A DNA stretch of 64,000 nucleotides from NCBI GenBank assembly GCA_964499485.1, contig CAZCLF010000001.1, positions 226,337-290,336 on the forward strand, in the 5' to 3' direction. The position numbers and the translations under genes are program-made. The notes under the pieces are model-generated. The model made no database searches. It saw nothing but the letters and a program-made list of their open reading frames with translations, and had not been told where the DNA came from. This DNA is from Ga0074130 sp964499485. GTDB lineage: Bacteria > Pseudomonadota > Gammaproteobacteria > Burkholderiales > Rhodocyclaceae. The stretch's first letter is position 1. Every line of letters begins with the position of its first letter. Shown one piece after another: positions 17,696-26,192 of the stretch.

Positions 17696-18460
17696 CTAGA
17701 TCAACGTGTCCCATGCAAACTTAGCGATCAATACGCTCACCACGACAAGGAATAACTGCCGCACAAAGCCGCTGCCATGCCGCAACGCCAACACACTGCC
17801 AACCTGCGCGCCAGCCACATTGCAAACAGCCATGCCTAATGCCAGCATCCACAGCACATGGCCGGTCGGACCGAAGTACAGCAAGGCAGCGGCATTAGTT
17901 GAAAGGTTCACCACCTTGGCCGCGCAGGTTGCCCGCAGAAAGTCGAGGCCAAAGAAACGCACAAACAGGAACAAGAGAAAGCTACCCGTGCCCGGCCCAA
18001 AGAACCCGTCATAGAAACCAATGCCCGCCCCCAACAACAAGGCGCCCGCCAGATGCTTGCGGCCATGGACCAAACCGCGATCAATCTGACCAAAGTCCTT
18101 GTGTACAAAGGTATAGACAGCAACCGCGATGAGCAGCAGCAAAATCAAGGGCCGCGCCCAGGCCTTGGGCAGCAGAGCCACGGACATGGCGCCGAAGAAA
18201 GAAAAGACAAATGCCATGGCTGCTGCCAACAAGGCCACGCGCCACGGCACACTTACGCCACGGACATAGCGCAGGGTTGCGGAAAACGTGCCGCAGATAG
18301 ACGACAGCTTATTAGTGCCAAAGAGGGTTGCCGGCGCCGCGCTGGGGATGGCGGCAAACAAGGCGGGGATCTGGATCAAGCCACCGCCACCAACCACTGC
18401 ATCTACCAAGCCAGCAAGAAAGGCCACCGGTAACAATAATAAAAGAACATGGCTATCCAT
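17696..18460 (-). CDS. Sulfite exporter TauE/SafE (TSUP) family membrane protein
   Basis: A 254-residue protein with about eight membrane helices. GLVDAVVGGGGLIQIPALF near the N-terminus and GFYDGFFGPGTGSFLLFLFV in the second half are the paired TSUP repeats. Members export small sulfur-containing or organic anions; the substrate here is unknown. I use the ATG at 18460 (MDSHVLL); an in-frame TTG at 18484 falls in the upstream terminator and is unlikely. The gene is placed between parS and an outer-membrane protein gene, with no clear functional link. Confidence 0.88.
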   Translation of the reverse strand: MDSHVLLLLLPVAFLAGLVDAVVGGGGLIQIPALFAAIPSAAPATLFGTNKLSSICGTFSATLRYVRGVSVPWRVALLAAAMAFVFSFFGAMSVALLPKAWARPLILLLLIAVAVYTFVHKDFGQIDRGLVHGRKHLAGALLLGAGIGFYDGFFGPGTGSFLLFLFVRFFGLDFLRATCAAKVVNLSTNAAALLYFGPTGHVLWMLALGMAVCNVAGAQVGSVLALRHGSGFVRQLFLVVVSVLIAKFAWDTLI

Positions 18461-18483
18461 CTCGAAACTATGCCACACCGACA

Positions 18484-18518
18484 AAACAAAAAAGCTGGCT
18501 GCATATGCAGCCAGCCTT
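18484..18518 (-). terminator. Terminator after the outer-membrane barrel gene
   Basis: The perfect 22-bp palindrome at 18494-18515 (arm GCTGGCTGCAT) is followed on the minus strand by TTTTTTG. It lies 27 bp beyond the barrel gene stop and just before the TSUP start. Confidence 0.88.
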
Positions 18519-18542
18519 TGCTAGTTCAACACCCGGGAGGTA

Positions 18543-19067
18543 TTAGAACTTGTAACCGATACCAACATTCCAGCCTTCTACCTTGACATCATTCTTGCTG
18601 TAGAAGCTGTTGTAACCACCGGAGAGATAGACCTTCTTACTCACGTTGTATTGTGCGCCAAGGCCATAGGCAAAATCACTGCCCTTTTCAGAAACTGAAA
18701 TATTGGCAACGCTAGCGCCAATCTTGCTCTCAACCCAACCCAGCTTTGCAAAGACCTCAAAGCTATCTGACAGAGCAACCTTTGGCTTGAGGAAAACACC
18801 GTAAGAAGTCTTAGCTTCAACATTGACATTAAGACCACTGACGCGGACGTCATCATCAGCAATACCAGTAGCGACAAAACCCTCGACTGCCAAGTTCTTG
18901 TGGAAATTGTAACCAACGGTGGCGCTCAGGCTACCCAGACTGGCTTTACGACCAGCCTCCTTGTAGTCAACTGCGTTATAACCAACTTCACCATAAACCT
19001 GGGCAAGGGCAGAAGTCGCAGTAGTAGCAACGATCAGGGCAGCAAAAGCCTTAGCGGCAAACTTCAT
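18543..19067 (-). CDS. Small outer-membrane beta-barrel protein
   Basis: A 174-residue secreted protein with a clear signal peptide cut after SALA, then about eight amphipathic strands with alternating aromatic residues (VYGEVGYNAVDY, GSLSATVGYNF, AYGLGAQYNVS) and a terminal YKF, the BAM signal for outer-membrane insertion. Size fits an eight-strand OmpA/OmpW-like barrel. It has its own promoter and terminator, so it is monocistronic. Ligand or function cannot be told. Confidence 0.82.
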   Translation of the reverse strand: MKFAAKAFAALIVATTATSALAQVYGEVGYNAVDYKEAGRKASLGSLSATVGYNFHKNLAVEGFVATGIADDDVRVSGLNVNVEAKTSYGVFLKPKVALSDSFEVFAKLGWVESKIGASVANISVSEKGSDFAYGLGAQYNVSKKVYLSGGYNSFYSKNDVKVEGWNVGIGYKF

Positions 19068-19103
19068 TATTGAAATCCTTTTAAAACAAATGGAGGGATG
19101 TTC

Positions 19104-19132
19104 ATTTTATTGCAGCAGCACCTTCAAATCAA
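19104..19132 (-). promoter_or_regulatory. Sigma-70 promoter of the barrel gene
   Basis: On the minus strand TTGATT (19132-19127), a 17-bp spacer, then TAAAAT (19109-19104), about 37 bp upstream of the ATG. An AAGGATTT ribosome site follows. With the downstream terminator this defines a one-gene unit. Confidence 0.7.
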
Positions 19133-19150
19133 CAGTGAAAGAACGGTTTG

Positions 19151-20491
19151 TCACTTGCCTATACAGAAGCGGGAGAAAATCTCGCCCAGTAGATCGTCCG
19201 GCGTGAACTCACCGGTGATTTCTGAGAGACATTGCTGCGCTTGACGCAGCTCTTCAGCGCAAAGCTCCAGTTGGCGTAGCTGGGTGCTCGCACGCGTCAG
19301 TGCTTCACTGGCGCGAGTTATCGCCGTAAGGTGACGTTCGCGGGCAAGGATCACATCCTCGCCATGCCCTGCCCAGCCAGCCAGTCGCAGCAATTCATCG
19401 TGCAGCAACTCCACACCCTGCCCTAGCTTGGCCGACAGCCACAAATGAACCTGGCGCCCCTCCACCGTGCGGTGCGGGGCCTGTCCAGCTAAATCACATT
19501 TGTTATGGATCACAATGCGCGGCAGCTTATGCGGCAAGCGAACCGCGACCGCATGATCTGCCGCTGTCTCGCCACTGCGGGCGTCGATCAGCTGCAGCAC
19601 CATATCTGCCCGCTCTATCTCCTGCCACGTCCGCTCAATCCCGATACGCTCAACTTTGTCATCGGTGTCGCGTAGACCAGCAGTATCAATGATGTGCAGC
19701 GGAATGCCTTCGATCTGAATAGTCTCGCGCAGCGTATCTCGGGTTGTCCCAGCCACATCAGTGACGATCGCTCGCTCTTCACCGGCTAGACGATTGAGCA
19801 AGGACGACTTACCCACATTGGGAAGACCCGCCAGCACCACATGCAAACCCGTGCGCAGCAAACTGCCCTGACGCGCCCGCGCGCTGAGCGCTGCAATCTC
19901 AACCATCAAACGCTGCAAGCGCTGGCTGGCATCCGTGTCACGGATGACATCAATTTCTTCTTCCGGAAAGTCCAGCGTCGCCTCAACCAGCATGCGCAGC
20001 TCAATCAGCTGCGCCACCAAACTATTCACCGCCTTGGAAAACTCGCCCGACAGCGAACGCTGCGCGGAACGCACGGCGCCAGTGGTACTCGCGTCAATGA
20101 GATCCGCAATCGCTTCGGCCTGGGCCAGGTCGAGTTTGTCGTTCAGGAACGCACGCTGACTAAATTCGCCAGGCTGGGCAATCCGTGCGCCCAACTCGAT
20201 GCAGCGTTGCAGCAGCATCTGCATGACCACGGGGCCACCATGGCCCTGCAGCTCGATAACATCTTCACCCGTGAATGAATTGGGACCCGGGAAATACAGC
20301 AACAAGCCCTGATCAATCACTCCGCCATCGGCGCTCTTGAAGCTGCAGAGCGTGGCTTGGCGGGGCACCGGGCGGCGCCCACACATAGAAAAGGCGAACT
20401 CAGTGAGTTCGCCCCCGGAGACACGCACCACGCCGATCCCGCCCCGCCCGGGGGCGGTAGCAATTGCGGCAATGGTGTCGGTCATTTTCAT
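19151..20491 (-). CDS. mnmE: tRNA modification GTPase MnmE
   Basis: A 446-residue GTPase partner of MnmG. The N-terminal tetrahydrofolate-binding domain begins TIAAIATAPGRGGIGVVRVSG. The G domain has GLPNVGKSSLLN (G1), DTAGLRDTDD (G3) and NKCD (G4), and the C-terminus ends FCIGK with the required Cys. It lies 28 bp after yidC on the same strand in the ancestral rnpA-yidC-mnmE order. An alternative start two codons later (MTDTIAA) is equally good. Confidence 0.97.
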   Translation of the reverse strand: MKMTDTIAAIATAPGRGGIGVVRVSGGELTEFAFSMCGRRPVPRQATLCSFKSADGGVIDQGLLLYFPGPNSFTGEDVIELQGHGGPVVMQMLLQRCIELGARIAQPGEFSQRAFLNDKLDLAQAEAIADLIDASTTGAVRSAQRSLSGEFSKAVNSLVAQLIELRMLVEATLDFPEEEIDVIRDTDASQRLQRLMVEIAALSARARQGSLLRTGLHVVLAGLPNVGKSSLLNRLAGEERAIVTDVAGTTRDTLRETIQIEGIPLHIIDTAGLRDTDDKVERIGIERTWQEIERADMVLQLIDARSGETAADHAVAVRLPHKLPRIVIHNKCDLAGQAPHRTVEGRQVHLWLSAKLGQGVELLHDELLRLAGWAGHGEDVILARERHLTAITRASEALTRASTQLRQLELCAEELRQAQQCLSEITGEFTPDDLLGEIFSRFCIGK

Positions 20492-20518
20492 CGGTCTAGC
20501 GCGTCGCCTGAACCGAGC

Positions 20519-22195
20519 TTACTTCTTTGCAGCAGCCGCTTCCTCGATCTGCTTGGTCACGTGCCATTGCTGGGCAATCGACAGCAGATTGTTCACTGTC
20601 CAGTACAGCACCAGACCGGCAGGGAACCACAGGAACATAAAGGTGAACAGCAACGGCATCCAGGTCATCACCTTGGCCTGAACAGGATCAGGCGGGGTCG
20701 GGTTAAGACGGGTCTGGAAGAACATCGATGCGCCCATCAACAGCGGCAGAATGTAGTAAGGGTCTTGTACCGACAAGTCAGTAATCCAGCCCAACCACGG
20801 TGCACCACGCATTTCGACCGTACCCAGCAACACCCAATAGAGCGCGATGAAGACAGGAATTTGCACCAGCACAGGCAAGCAGCCGCCCAGCGGGTTGATC
20901 TTTTCACGCTTGTACAGCTCCATCATTTCCTGATTCAGCTTGGCGCGGTCGTCCTTATAGGCTTCCTTGAGGCGAGTCATTTGCGGCATGACGACACGCA
21001 TCTTGGCCATGGACTTGTAGCTCGCAGCGGAGAGCGGGAAGAAAATCAGCTTGAGCAGAATAGTCAGGGCGATGATGGTCCAGCCCCAGTTACCGATCAG
21101 GCCGTGCATCTTTTCCATCACCCAGAACAGCGGCGAAGCAACAATCGTCAGCCAACCATAATCAACCACCAGATCCAGACCCGGGGCGATAGATTCAAGC
21201 TTGTCTTGCTCTTGCGGGCCCGCATACAGCGGCACATCTACCTTCCCAGTCTGGCCCGGTGCAATGGTTGCCAGCGGGAATTTCACGCCAGCGCGGAACA
21301 GGTCAGCACCGAGCTTATCGATATAGAACTCACGCTCCACCTTGCCTTGCGGCAGCCAAGCTGAGAAGAAATAGTGCTGAACCAAGCCGATCCAGCCGTT
21401 GTCAGCCTTGTGCGCGTACTTGGCCTTGTCCTTGGTAATTTCCTCAAACTTAACCTTCTGGAACTTGTCCGCCTCGGTATAGACCGCCGGGCCGGTGAAG
21501 GTGGTCACACCGAAAGCACCGCTGGTCGCGCTATCCGGCTCTTTACCATCACGCAGGATCTGGAAGTAAGCATACGGCGTGAGTGGTGCAGCGGAAGCAT
21601 TGCTCAACTCGTAGCTCACATCAATGATGTAGCTGCCACGCTTAAAGGTATAAATCTTAGCCACCTTGACACCATTGGCCGCAGGCGCGGTCAAGCGCAC
21701 AAAAACGGCTTCTTGACCATCGGCCAGTGTGTACTCGCTCTTCTCTAATGAGTACGTAGTCTTATGATTCGGCAGACCTTCGCCAATCAGGCCACTCTGG
21801 CCGACATAGATGTGTTGCTTGGCATCGTTCTGGAACAGAATGAAATTCTTGCTCGCATCCAGCGTGGCGCGGTGCTTTTCCAGCTCCAGGAACACCAGAT
21901 CGCCGCCTTGAGCGGAAATCTCAGCAGTGTACAAATCCGTCTTAACTGTTGCCTTCGGTACGCCTGCACCTGGCAGGGCAGCCGCTGGCGCGGCGCTAGC
22001 AATGGTCGGCACTGCCGATGCTGTTGCCACGGAAGGCGCAGCCGCTGGCGCGCCAGGAACGGCACCCGTCTCGGCCGTGGCCTCAACCGCAGGTGCAGGA
22101 GGCGGCTTGTGCGCACGTTCCCATGCATCCCACAACATGAACAGGGAGAACATGAAGGTCAGCAGCAGGATCGTATTAAGGCGTTTTTTGTCCAT
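20519..22195 (-). CDS. yidC: Membrane protein insertase YidC
   Basis: A 558-residue inner-membrane insertase. An N-terminal anchor (about residues 8-24) precedes a large periplasmic beta domain, and the C-terminal five-helix insertase core includes LYKREKINPLGGCLPVLVQIPVFIALYWVL. It inserts small membrane proteins, such as Fo subunit c, alone or with SecYEG. An Ala/Pro-rich linker (about residues 32-75) follows the anchor, as is common in beta-proteobacteria. It follows yidD by 30 bp. Confidence 0.98.
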   Translation of the reverse strand: MDKKRLNTILLLTFMFSLFMLWDAWERAHKPPPAPAVEATAETGAVPGAPAAAPSVATASAVPTIASAAPAAALPGAGVPKATVKTDLYTAEISAQGGDLVFLELEKHRATLDASKNFILFQNDAKQHIYVGQSGLIGEGLPNHKTTYSLEKSEYTLADGQEAVFVRLTAPAANGVKVAKIYTFKRGSYIIDVSYELSNASAAPLTPYAYFQILRDGKEPDSATSGAFGVTTFTGPAVYTEADKFQKVKFEEITKDKAKYAHKADNGWIGLVQHYFFSAWLPQGKVEREFYIDKLGADLFRAGVKFPLATIAPGQTGKVDVPLYAGPQEQDKLESIAPGLDLVVDYGWLTIVASPLFWVMEKMHGLIGNWGWTIIALTILLKLIFFPLSAASYKSMAKMRVVMPQMTRLKEAYKDDRAKLNQEMMELYKREKINPLGGCLPVLVQIPVFIALYWVLLGTVEMRGAPWLGWITDLSVQDPYYILPLLMGASMFFQTRLNPTPPDPVQAKVMTWMPLLFTFMFLWFPAGLVLYWTVNNLLSIAQQWHVTKQIEEAAAAKK

Positions 22196-22225
22196 CGCGA
22201 GTGTCGATCAAGAAAACATCAATTA

Positions 22226-22477
22226 TCAAGGCACCGGGTCGAAACCGCCCGGACTGAAAGGGTGACAGCGTCCCACACGGCGCACGGTCATCCAGCTACC
22301 GCGCCAAGGCCCATGCTTATGCAAAGCCTCAACCGCATATTCGGAACAACTGGGGTGAAAACGGCAACGACGGCCCAGCCATGGACTGATCAAATACTGG
22401 TAAGTTCGAATCAGGCCCAGCAAAAGCCCTTGCACCAACTTGCGTGGCAAGGCCGTCAGGGTATTCAACGTGCTCAC
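22226..22477 (-). CDS. yidD: Membrane protein insertion efficiency factor YidD
   Basis: An 83-residue protein with the YidD core IRTYQYLISPWLGRRCRFHPSCSEYA and the C-terminal HPFSPGGFDPVP. It has three conserved Cys in or near that core and an N-terminal amphipathic helix. It helps YidC insertion. It overlaps rnpA by 4 bp and sits in the fixed rpmH-rnpA-yidD-yidC order. Confidence 0.97.
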   Translation of the reverse strand: MSTLNTLTALPRKLVQGLLLGLIRTYQYLISPWLGRRCRFHPSCSEYAVEALHKHGPWRGSWMTVRRVGRCHPFSPGGFDPVP

Positions 22478-22893
22478 GAAGCCGCCACCTTGGGTTGCGG
22501 CAAACGTTGCAACAGTTCGTCAATCTGCGCACGGCACTGCTTGCGCACACTCTCCATCTCAGCTGTCTTCGCGTTCAAGGGCTTGCCTAGACGCAAGACC
22601 AAATCATACGGTGGCAGCTGAGCGCAGACGTGACGAAACGCCTCGCGTGCCAATCGCTTCACAAGGTTGCGATGAACGGCACGTTTGGCGTTTCGTTTGG
22701 GCACCACCAAGCCGAGGCGGGCGGAGTTTGCTGGCATGTCCGAGGTTTCCAATCCTATGCTCCCCGTCAGGGGCCGGTAGTACAACTCAAACGGCCCGCT
22801 GCGCAAGACGCGGCGATTGGCAAAGACAGCGGTGAAATCTTTTCCGAGCAGCAGCCGGTCAGCCGGCCGAAAACGGAAAGATGCAGCGTTCAA
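22474..22893 (-). CDS. rnpA: Ribonuclease P protein component
   Basis: A 139-residue basic protein that assists the RNase P RNA in tRNA 5' maturation. The signature RNAKRAVHRNLVKRLAREAFR is present, preceded by RLGLVVPK. Its ATG overlaps the rpmH stop by 4 bp. The C-terminal tail beyond the core is about 20 residues longer than the E. coli protein (119). Confidence 0.96.
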   Translation of the reverse strand: MNAASFRFRPADRLLLGKDFTAVFANRRVLRSGPFELYYRPLTGSIGLETSDMPANSARLGLVVPKRNAKRAVHRNLVKRLAREAFRHVCAQLPPYDLVLRLGKPLNAKTAEMESVRKQCRAQIDELLQRLPQPKVAAS

Positions 22894-23024
22894 ACGGCGA
22901 GGCGGTGACGGCCCTTGGCACGACGGGCGCTGATAACAGCACGGCCACCACGGGTGCGGGAGCGCACAAGGAAGCCATGGGTACGCTTACGGCGCACAAC
23001 GGAGGGCTGATAGGTGCGTTTCAT
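22890..23024 (-). CDS. rpmH: Ribosomal protein bL34
   Basis: A 44-residue, very basic protein MKRTYQPSVVRRKRTHGFL..., the normal bL34 length. The ORF extends upstream in frame but the ATG at 23024 is fixed by homology. It is first in the rpmH-rnpA-yidD-yidC-mnmE run, driven by a strong promoter. Confidence 0.98.
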   Translation of the reverse strand: MKRTYQPSVVRRKRTHGFLVRSRTRGGRAVISARRAKGRHRLAV

Positions 23025-23055
23025 GATGCTTATTCCTGCGAAAGAGAAACGCGAG

Positions 23056-23084
23056 ATTAGAGTCGAAAATGCTCGCACTGTCAA
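23056..23084 (-). promoter_or_regulatory. Sigma-70 promoter of rpmH-rnpA
   Basis: On the minus strand TTGACA (23084-23079), 17 bp, then TCTAAT (23061-23056): near-perfect hexamers and spacing about 32 bp upstream of the rpmH start. This is expected for a ribosomal protein gene. Confidence 0.82.
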
Positions 23085-23115
23085 GTCAGATATTTTTTGA
23101 CAAAGCAGGGCAGCC

Positions 23116-23146
23116 TGTGGATAACTCACCCAAAGCAGGCTAAAAT
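23116..23146 (+). promoter_or_regulatory. DnaA box over a candidate dnaA promoter
   Basis: A perfect DnaA box, TTATCCACA on the minus strand, occupies 23116-23124. TGGATA (23118-23123), 17 bp and TAAAAT (23141-23146) make a plausible plus-strand promoter for dnaA with the box covering its -35 element. That would give DnaA autorepression, known in E. coli. The leader to the dnaA ATG would be about 170 nt. Confidence 0.5.
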
Positions 23147-23319
23147 CGCCCCTCGAGTTTGACAGTTCGCTACCTAAGCGCCAGATGAGGTTTCTTGCTG
23201 AAACCCGCTGTGGTCAAGCCCGTAGCGGCGTTGTTGCCCAGATGCCCTGCCCCGGCAGCGCACGGCAGCAATAGGGAATTAGCAATAAGCACAAGAAAAT
23301 CAAAACATTGCAAGACTTC

Positions 23320-24750
23320 ATGGCTTTGCGTGACACCATCGATCCGGCGCTGCAGGCGACCGACCCCAGCGCTAGTGTGGCCAGTTTCTGGTCCGCTTGC
23401 CTGAGCCAACTCGAACGCGAACTGCCCGCCCAACAATTCAATACCTGGATCAAAGGCCTGCGCCTCGAAGCCAACGGCAGCCCTGATCAGCTCAATCTCC
23501 TCGCCCCCAATCGCTTTGTGCTGCAATGGGTTCGCGAACGTTACCTGACCCAGATTCAGGAACTCAGCCAACAGTTCTATCCTGTGCCCGTCACGATCAG
23601 CTTGGCACTCGCCGGCAGTTCAGACGCCGAGATCGAAGCACTGGCTGAAAGCAAAGACACAGCGCGTGAGATCAGCACCCCTGCCAGCATGGCGCCCGCC
23701 ATCATCAGTGGTCGCGACGACACCTACGACAAAACACGCCTCAACCCGGCCTTCACCTTTGACACCATGGTGACAGGCCGCGCTAACGATCTGGCCCGCG
23801 CTGCTGCGCAACAAGTCGCACTGAACCCCGGCATCTCCTACACCCCTTTGTTTGTATATGGTGGTGTTGGCCTTGGTAAGACCCACTTAGTGCACGCCAT
23901 TGGCAACGCGGTTTATCAAGCCAATCCAAGCGCCGTGATCCGCTACATCCATGCCGAAGACTTTGTCTCCGACGTGGTGCGCGCCTATCAGCAAAAAGCG
24001 TTTGATGTGTTCAAGCGCTACTACCGCTCGTTGGATGTGCTGCTGGTTGATGACATTCAGTTCTTCGTTAAGAAGGACCGCACGCAAGAAGAATTCTTCT
24101 ATGCCTTTAATGCGCTGGCCGAAGCCAAGAAGCAGATCGTCATCACCTGCGACACCTATCCAAAAGATATTGATGGTCTGGAAGAACGTCTGATCTCCCG
24201 CTTCGATTGGGGCCTCACCGTCCAGATCGAGCCGCCAGAAACCGAAATGCGTGTCGCCATTCTCAAGAAGAAGGCCGAAGCCTCGCGTATCGATCTGGGT
24301 GACGACGTCGCTTTCCTGATTGCCAAGCATTTGCGCTCTAACGTGCGCGAGCTTGAAGGCGCGCTGAACCGCGTGCTGGCCTTTGCGCGCTTCCACAACC
24401 GCCCCATTACGTTGGAAGTGGCCAAGGACGCGCTCAAAGACATCATCGGCGCTACCAACCGTCAGATCACCTTAGAGCTTATCCAGAAGACCGTTGCTGA
24501 GTACTACAAGATTAAAGTCGCTGACATGTACTCGCAAAAGCGCACCCGCGCCATTGCCCGTCCGCGTCAAATCGCCATGTGGCTGGCACGTGAGCTCACT
24601 GCCCACAGCCTGCCCGAAATTGGCGAAGCTTTTGGTGGCCGCGACCACACCACTGTCCTCCACGCTTGCCGCACGGTAGTCGATTTGCGCAGCAAGGACA
24701 GCCATATGAATAACGATCTGCACGTGCTCGAGCAGACCATTAAAGGGTGA
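23320..24750 (+). CDS. dnaA: Chromosomal replication initiator DnaA
   Basis: A 476-residue AAA+ initiator. The N-terminal DnaB-interaction domain (FWSACLSQLERELPAQQFNTWI) is followed by a linker, the AAA+ core with YGGVGLGKTHLVHAIGN and LLVDDIQFF, and the C-terminal DnaA-box reader with FGGRDHTTVLHACR. It opens oriC and loads helicase. I use the ATG at 23320; a TTG four codons earlier is in frame. Start of dnaA-dnaN-gyrB. Confidence 0.98.
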   Translation: MALRDTIDPALQATDPSASVASFWSACLSQLERELPAQQFNTWIKGLRLEANGSPDQLNLLAPNRFVLQWVRERYLTQIQELSQQFYPVPVTISLALAGSSDAEIEALAESKDTAREISTPASMAPAIISGRDDTYDKTRLNPAFTFDTMVTGRANDLARAAAQQVALNPGISYTPLFVYGGVGLGKTHLVHAIGNAVYQANPSAVIRYIHAEDFVSDVVRAYQQKAFDVFKRYYRSLDVLLVDDIQFFVKKDRTQEEFFYAFNALAEAKKQIVITCDTYPKDIDGLEERLISRFDWGLTVQIEPPETEMRVAILKKKAEASRIDLGDDVAFLIAKHLRSNVRELEGALNRVLAFARFHNRPITLEVAKDALKDIIGATNRQITLELIQKTVAEYYKIKVADMYSQKRTRAIARPRQIAMWLARELTAHSLPEIGEAFGGRDHTTVLHACRTVVDLRSKDSHMNNDLHVLEQTIKG

Positions 24751-24987
24751 TCACAGCCATGTATAAGTCTGTGCGCAACCCGGCTAACAATGTCTGTAAA
24801 ACCTTTGGACGAATTGTGGGTAAGTCGACCTTTTGCCTGAACTCGATATTCCACACACATTCGCACACAGCAAGAATGCACACCTGCCCCCAGCCTTTTC
24901 AACTGGCTAAAAGCATGATGCAATTGAAGTTTACGTACTTATCCACACAACCAGCGCTTCTCTAATCATCAATTGGAGATTAAATAC
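24751..24987 (+). other. dnaA-dnaN intergenic region, oriC candidate
   Basis: This 237-bp gap has a perfect DnaA box TTATCCACA (24939-24947), a one-mismatch box on the minus strand (TTACCCACA, 24823-24815) and a weaker one (TATTCCACA, 24847-24855). It is a candidate origin or dnaN promoter region. The box count is low and no clear AT-rich unwinding element is seen, so the exact oriC stays open; the rpmH-dnaA gap is the alternative. Confidence 0.5.
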
Positions 24988-26091
24988 ATGTTGTTATATA
25001 AAGGTCCACGCGATCAGATCCTCAGCCCACTGCAGTCAGTCAGTGGCATCGTTGAAAAACGGCACACCCTGCCGATTCTTTCCAACGTCCTGATCGAGAA
25101 GAACGGCGAACGCCTCACCCTCCTGGCGACGGATATCGAAATCCAAATTCGCACCAGCGCCGCAGGTGCAGGCTCAGAAAGCGTTGCGCTCACCGTTGGT
25201 GCCCGCAAGCTGCAGGACATCCTGCGTTCGCTGCCAGAAAGCGCTGAAGTCAGCCTGACGCTGGAAGACAAAAAGCTGCAGCTCAAAGCTGGCAAGAGCC
25301 GCTTCAACCTGCAAACCCTACCGCCGGAAGATTTCCCCCGCGTGGCAGAAGCCGAAGGCCAAACCGCCAAGGTCAACGTCAGCCAGAAGCAGTTCAAGCG
25401 TCTGCTGGCCCTGGTGCAGTACGCCATGGCACAACAGGACATTCGCTACTACCTCAACGGCCTGCTGGTCATCGTTGCTGGCAACGAGATCCGTGTCGTC
25501 GCGACCGACGGTCACCGCCTCGCCTACGCAGCCGAAACGCTGACCGAAGAGTTCCCACGTACCGAAGTCATCCTGCCGCGCAAGACCGTGCTCGAACTGT
25601 CGCGCCAGCTGGGCGACAACGACGACCCGCTGGAAATCTGCCTTGCCCCGACCCAAGCGCAATTCCGTTTTGGCGATATCGAGCTGGTGTCTAAGCTCAT
25701 CGACGGCAAGTTCCCAGATTACGAACGTGTTATCCCGCAAGGTCACGGCAAAATTCTCAAGCTCGATCGCGCCCTGCTGCATCAATCGCTGCTGCGTGCC
25801 GCCATTCTGACCAACGAAAAATTCCGTGGTGTCCGTCTCGTGCTTGGCGACAATGCGCTCAAGATCATGAGTACCAATGCCGAGCAAGAAGACGCGCAGG
25901 AAGAAATCGAAGTCGACTACAGCGCCGAGCTGCTCGACGTGGGTTTCAACGTCACCTACCTGCTTGATGTGCTCAACAACATCAACACCGACGTGATCGA
26001 GCTACGCCTGACAGACGCTAACTCCAGCGCCTTGTTTGTCCTGCCCGAAAACGAGCGTTTCAAATACGTTGTCATGCCAATGCGTATCTAA
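24988..26091 (+). CDS. dnaN: DNA polymerase III sliding clamp (beta subunit)
   Basis: A 367-residue clamp of three similar domains that encircles DNA and gives processivity to Pol III. It opens MLLYKGPRDQILSPLQSVSGIVEKRHTLPILSNVL and ends YVVMPMRI, both diagnostic. The ATG at 24988 has GGAG upstream; an in-frame TTG five codons earlier is rejected. Second gene after dnaA as in most bacteria. Confidence 0.98.
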   Translation: MLLYKGPRDQILSPLQSVSGIVEKRHTLPILSNVLIEKNGERLTLLATDIEIQIRTSAAGAGSESVALTVGARKLQDILRSLPESAEVSLTLEDKKLQLKAGKSRFNLQTLPPEDFPRVAEAEGQTAKVNVSQKQFKRLLALVQYAMAQQDIRYYLNGLLVIVAGNEIRVVATDGHRLAYAAETLTEEFPRTEVILPRKTVLELSRQLGDNDDPLEICLAPTQAQFRFGDIELVSKLIDGKFPDYERVIPQGHGKILKLDRALLHQSLLRAAILTNEKFRGVRLVLGDNALKIMSTNAEQEDAQEEIEVDYSAELLDVGFNVTYLLDVLNNINTDVIELRLTDANSSALFVLPENERFKYVVMPMRI

Positions 26092-26192
26092 AGCAGACAG
26101 GACCAAAAAGCAAAAGCGTCTATAGGGAAAAACCTGCCGGCGCATTTGCTTTCTGCCTCTCTACTTTTCTTCACTCCCATTCGTAAAACACC

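Noticed and set aside
20357..21364. 335-codon plus-strand ORF opposite mnmE and yidC
   Set aside because: Composition is that of a mirrored frame, and both minus-strand genes are certain.
24747..24965. 72-codon ORF in the dnaA-dnaN gap
   Set aside because: Runs through DnaA boxes, no ribosome site and no family-like sequence; treated as non-coding origin or promoter DNA.
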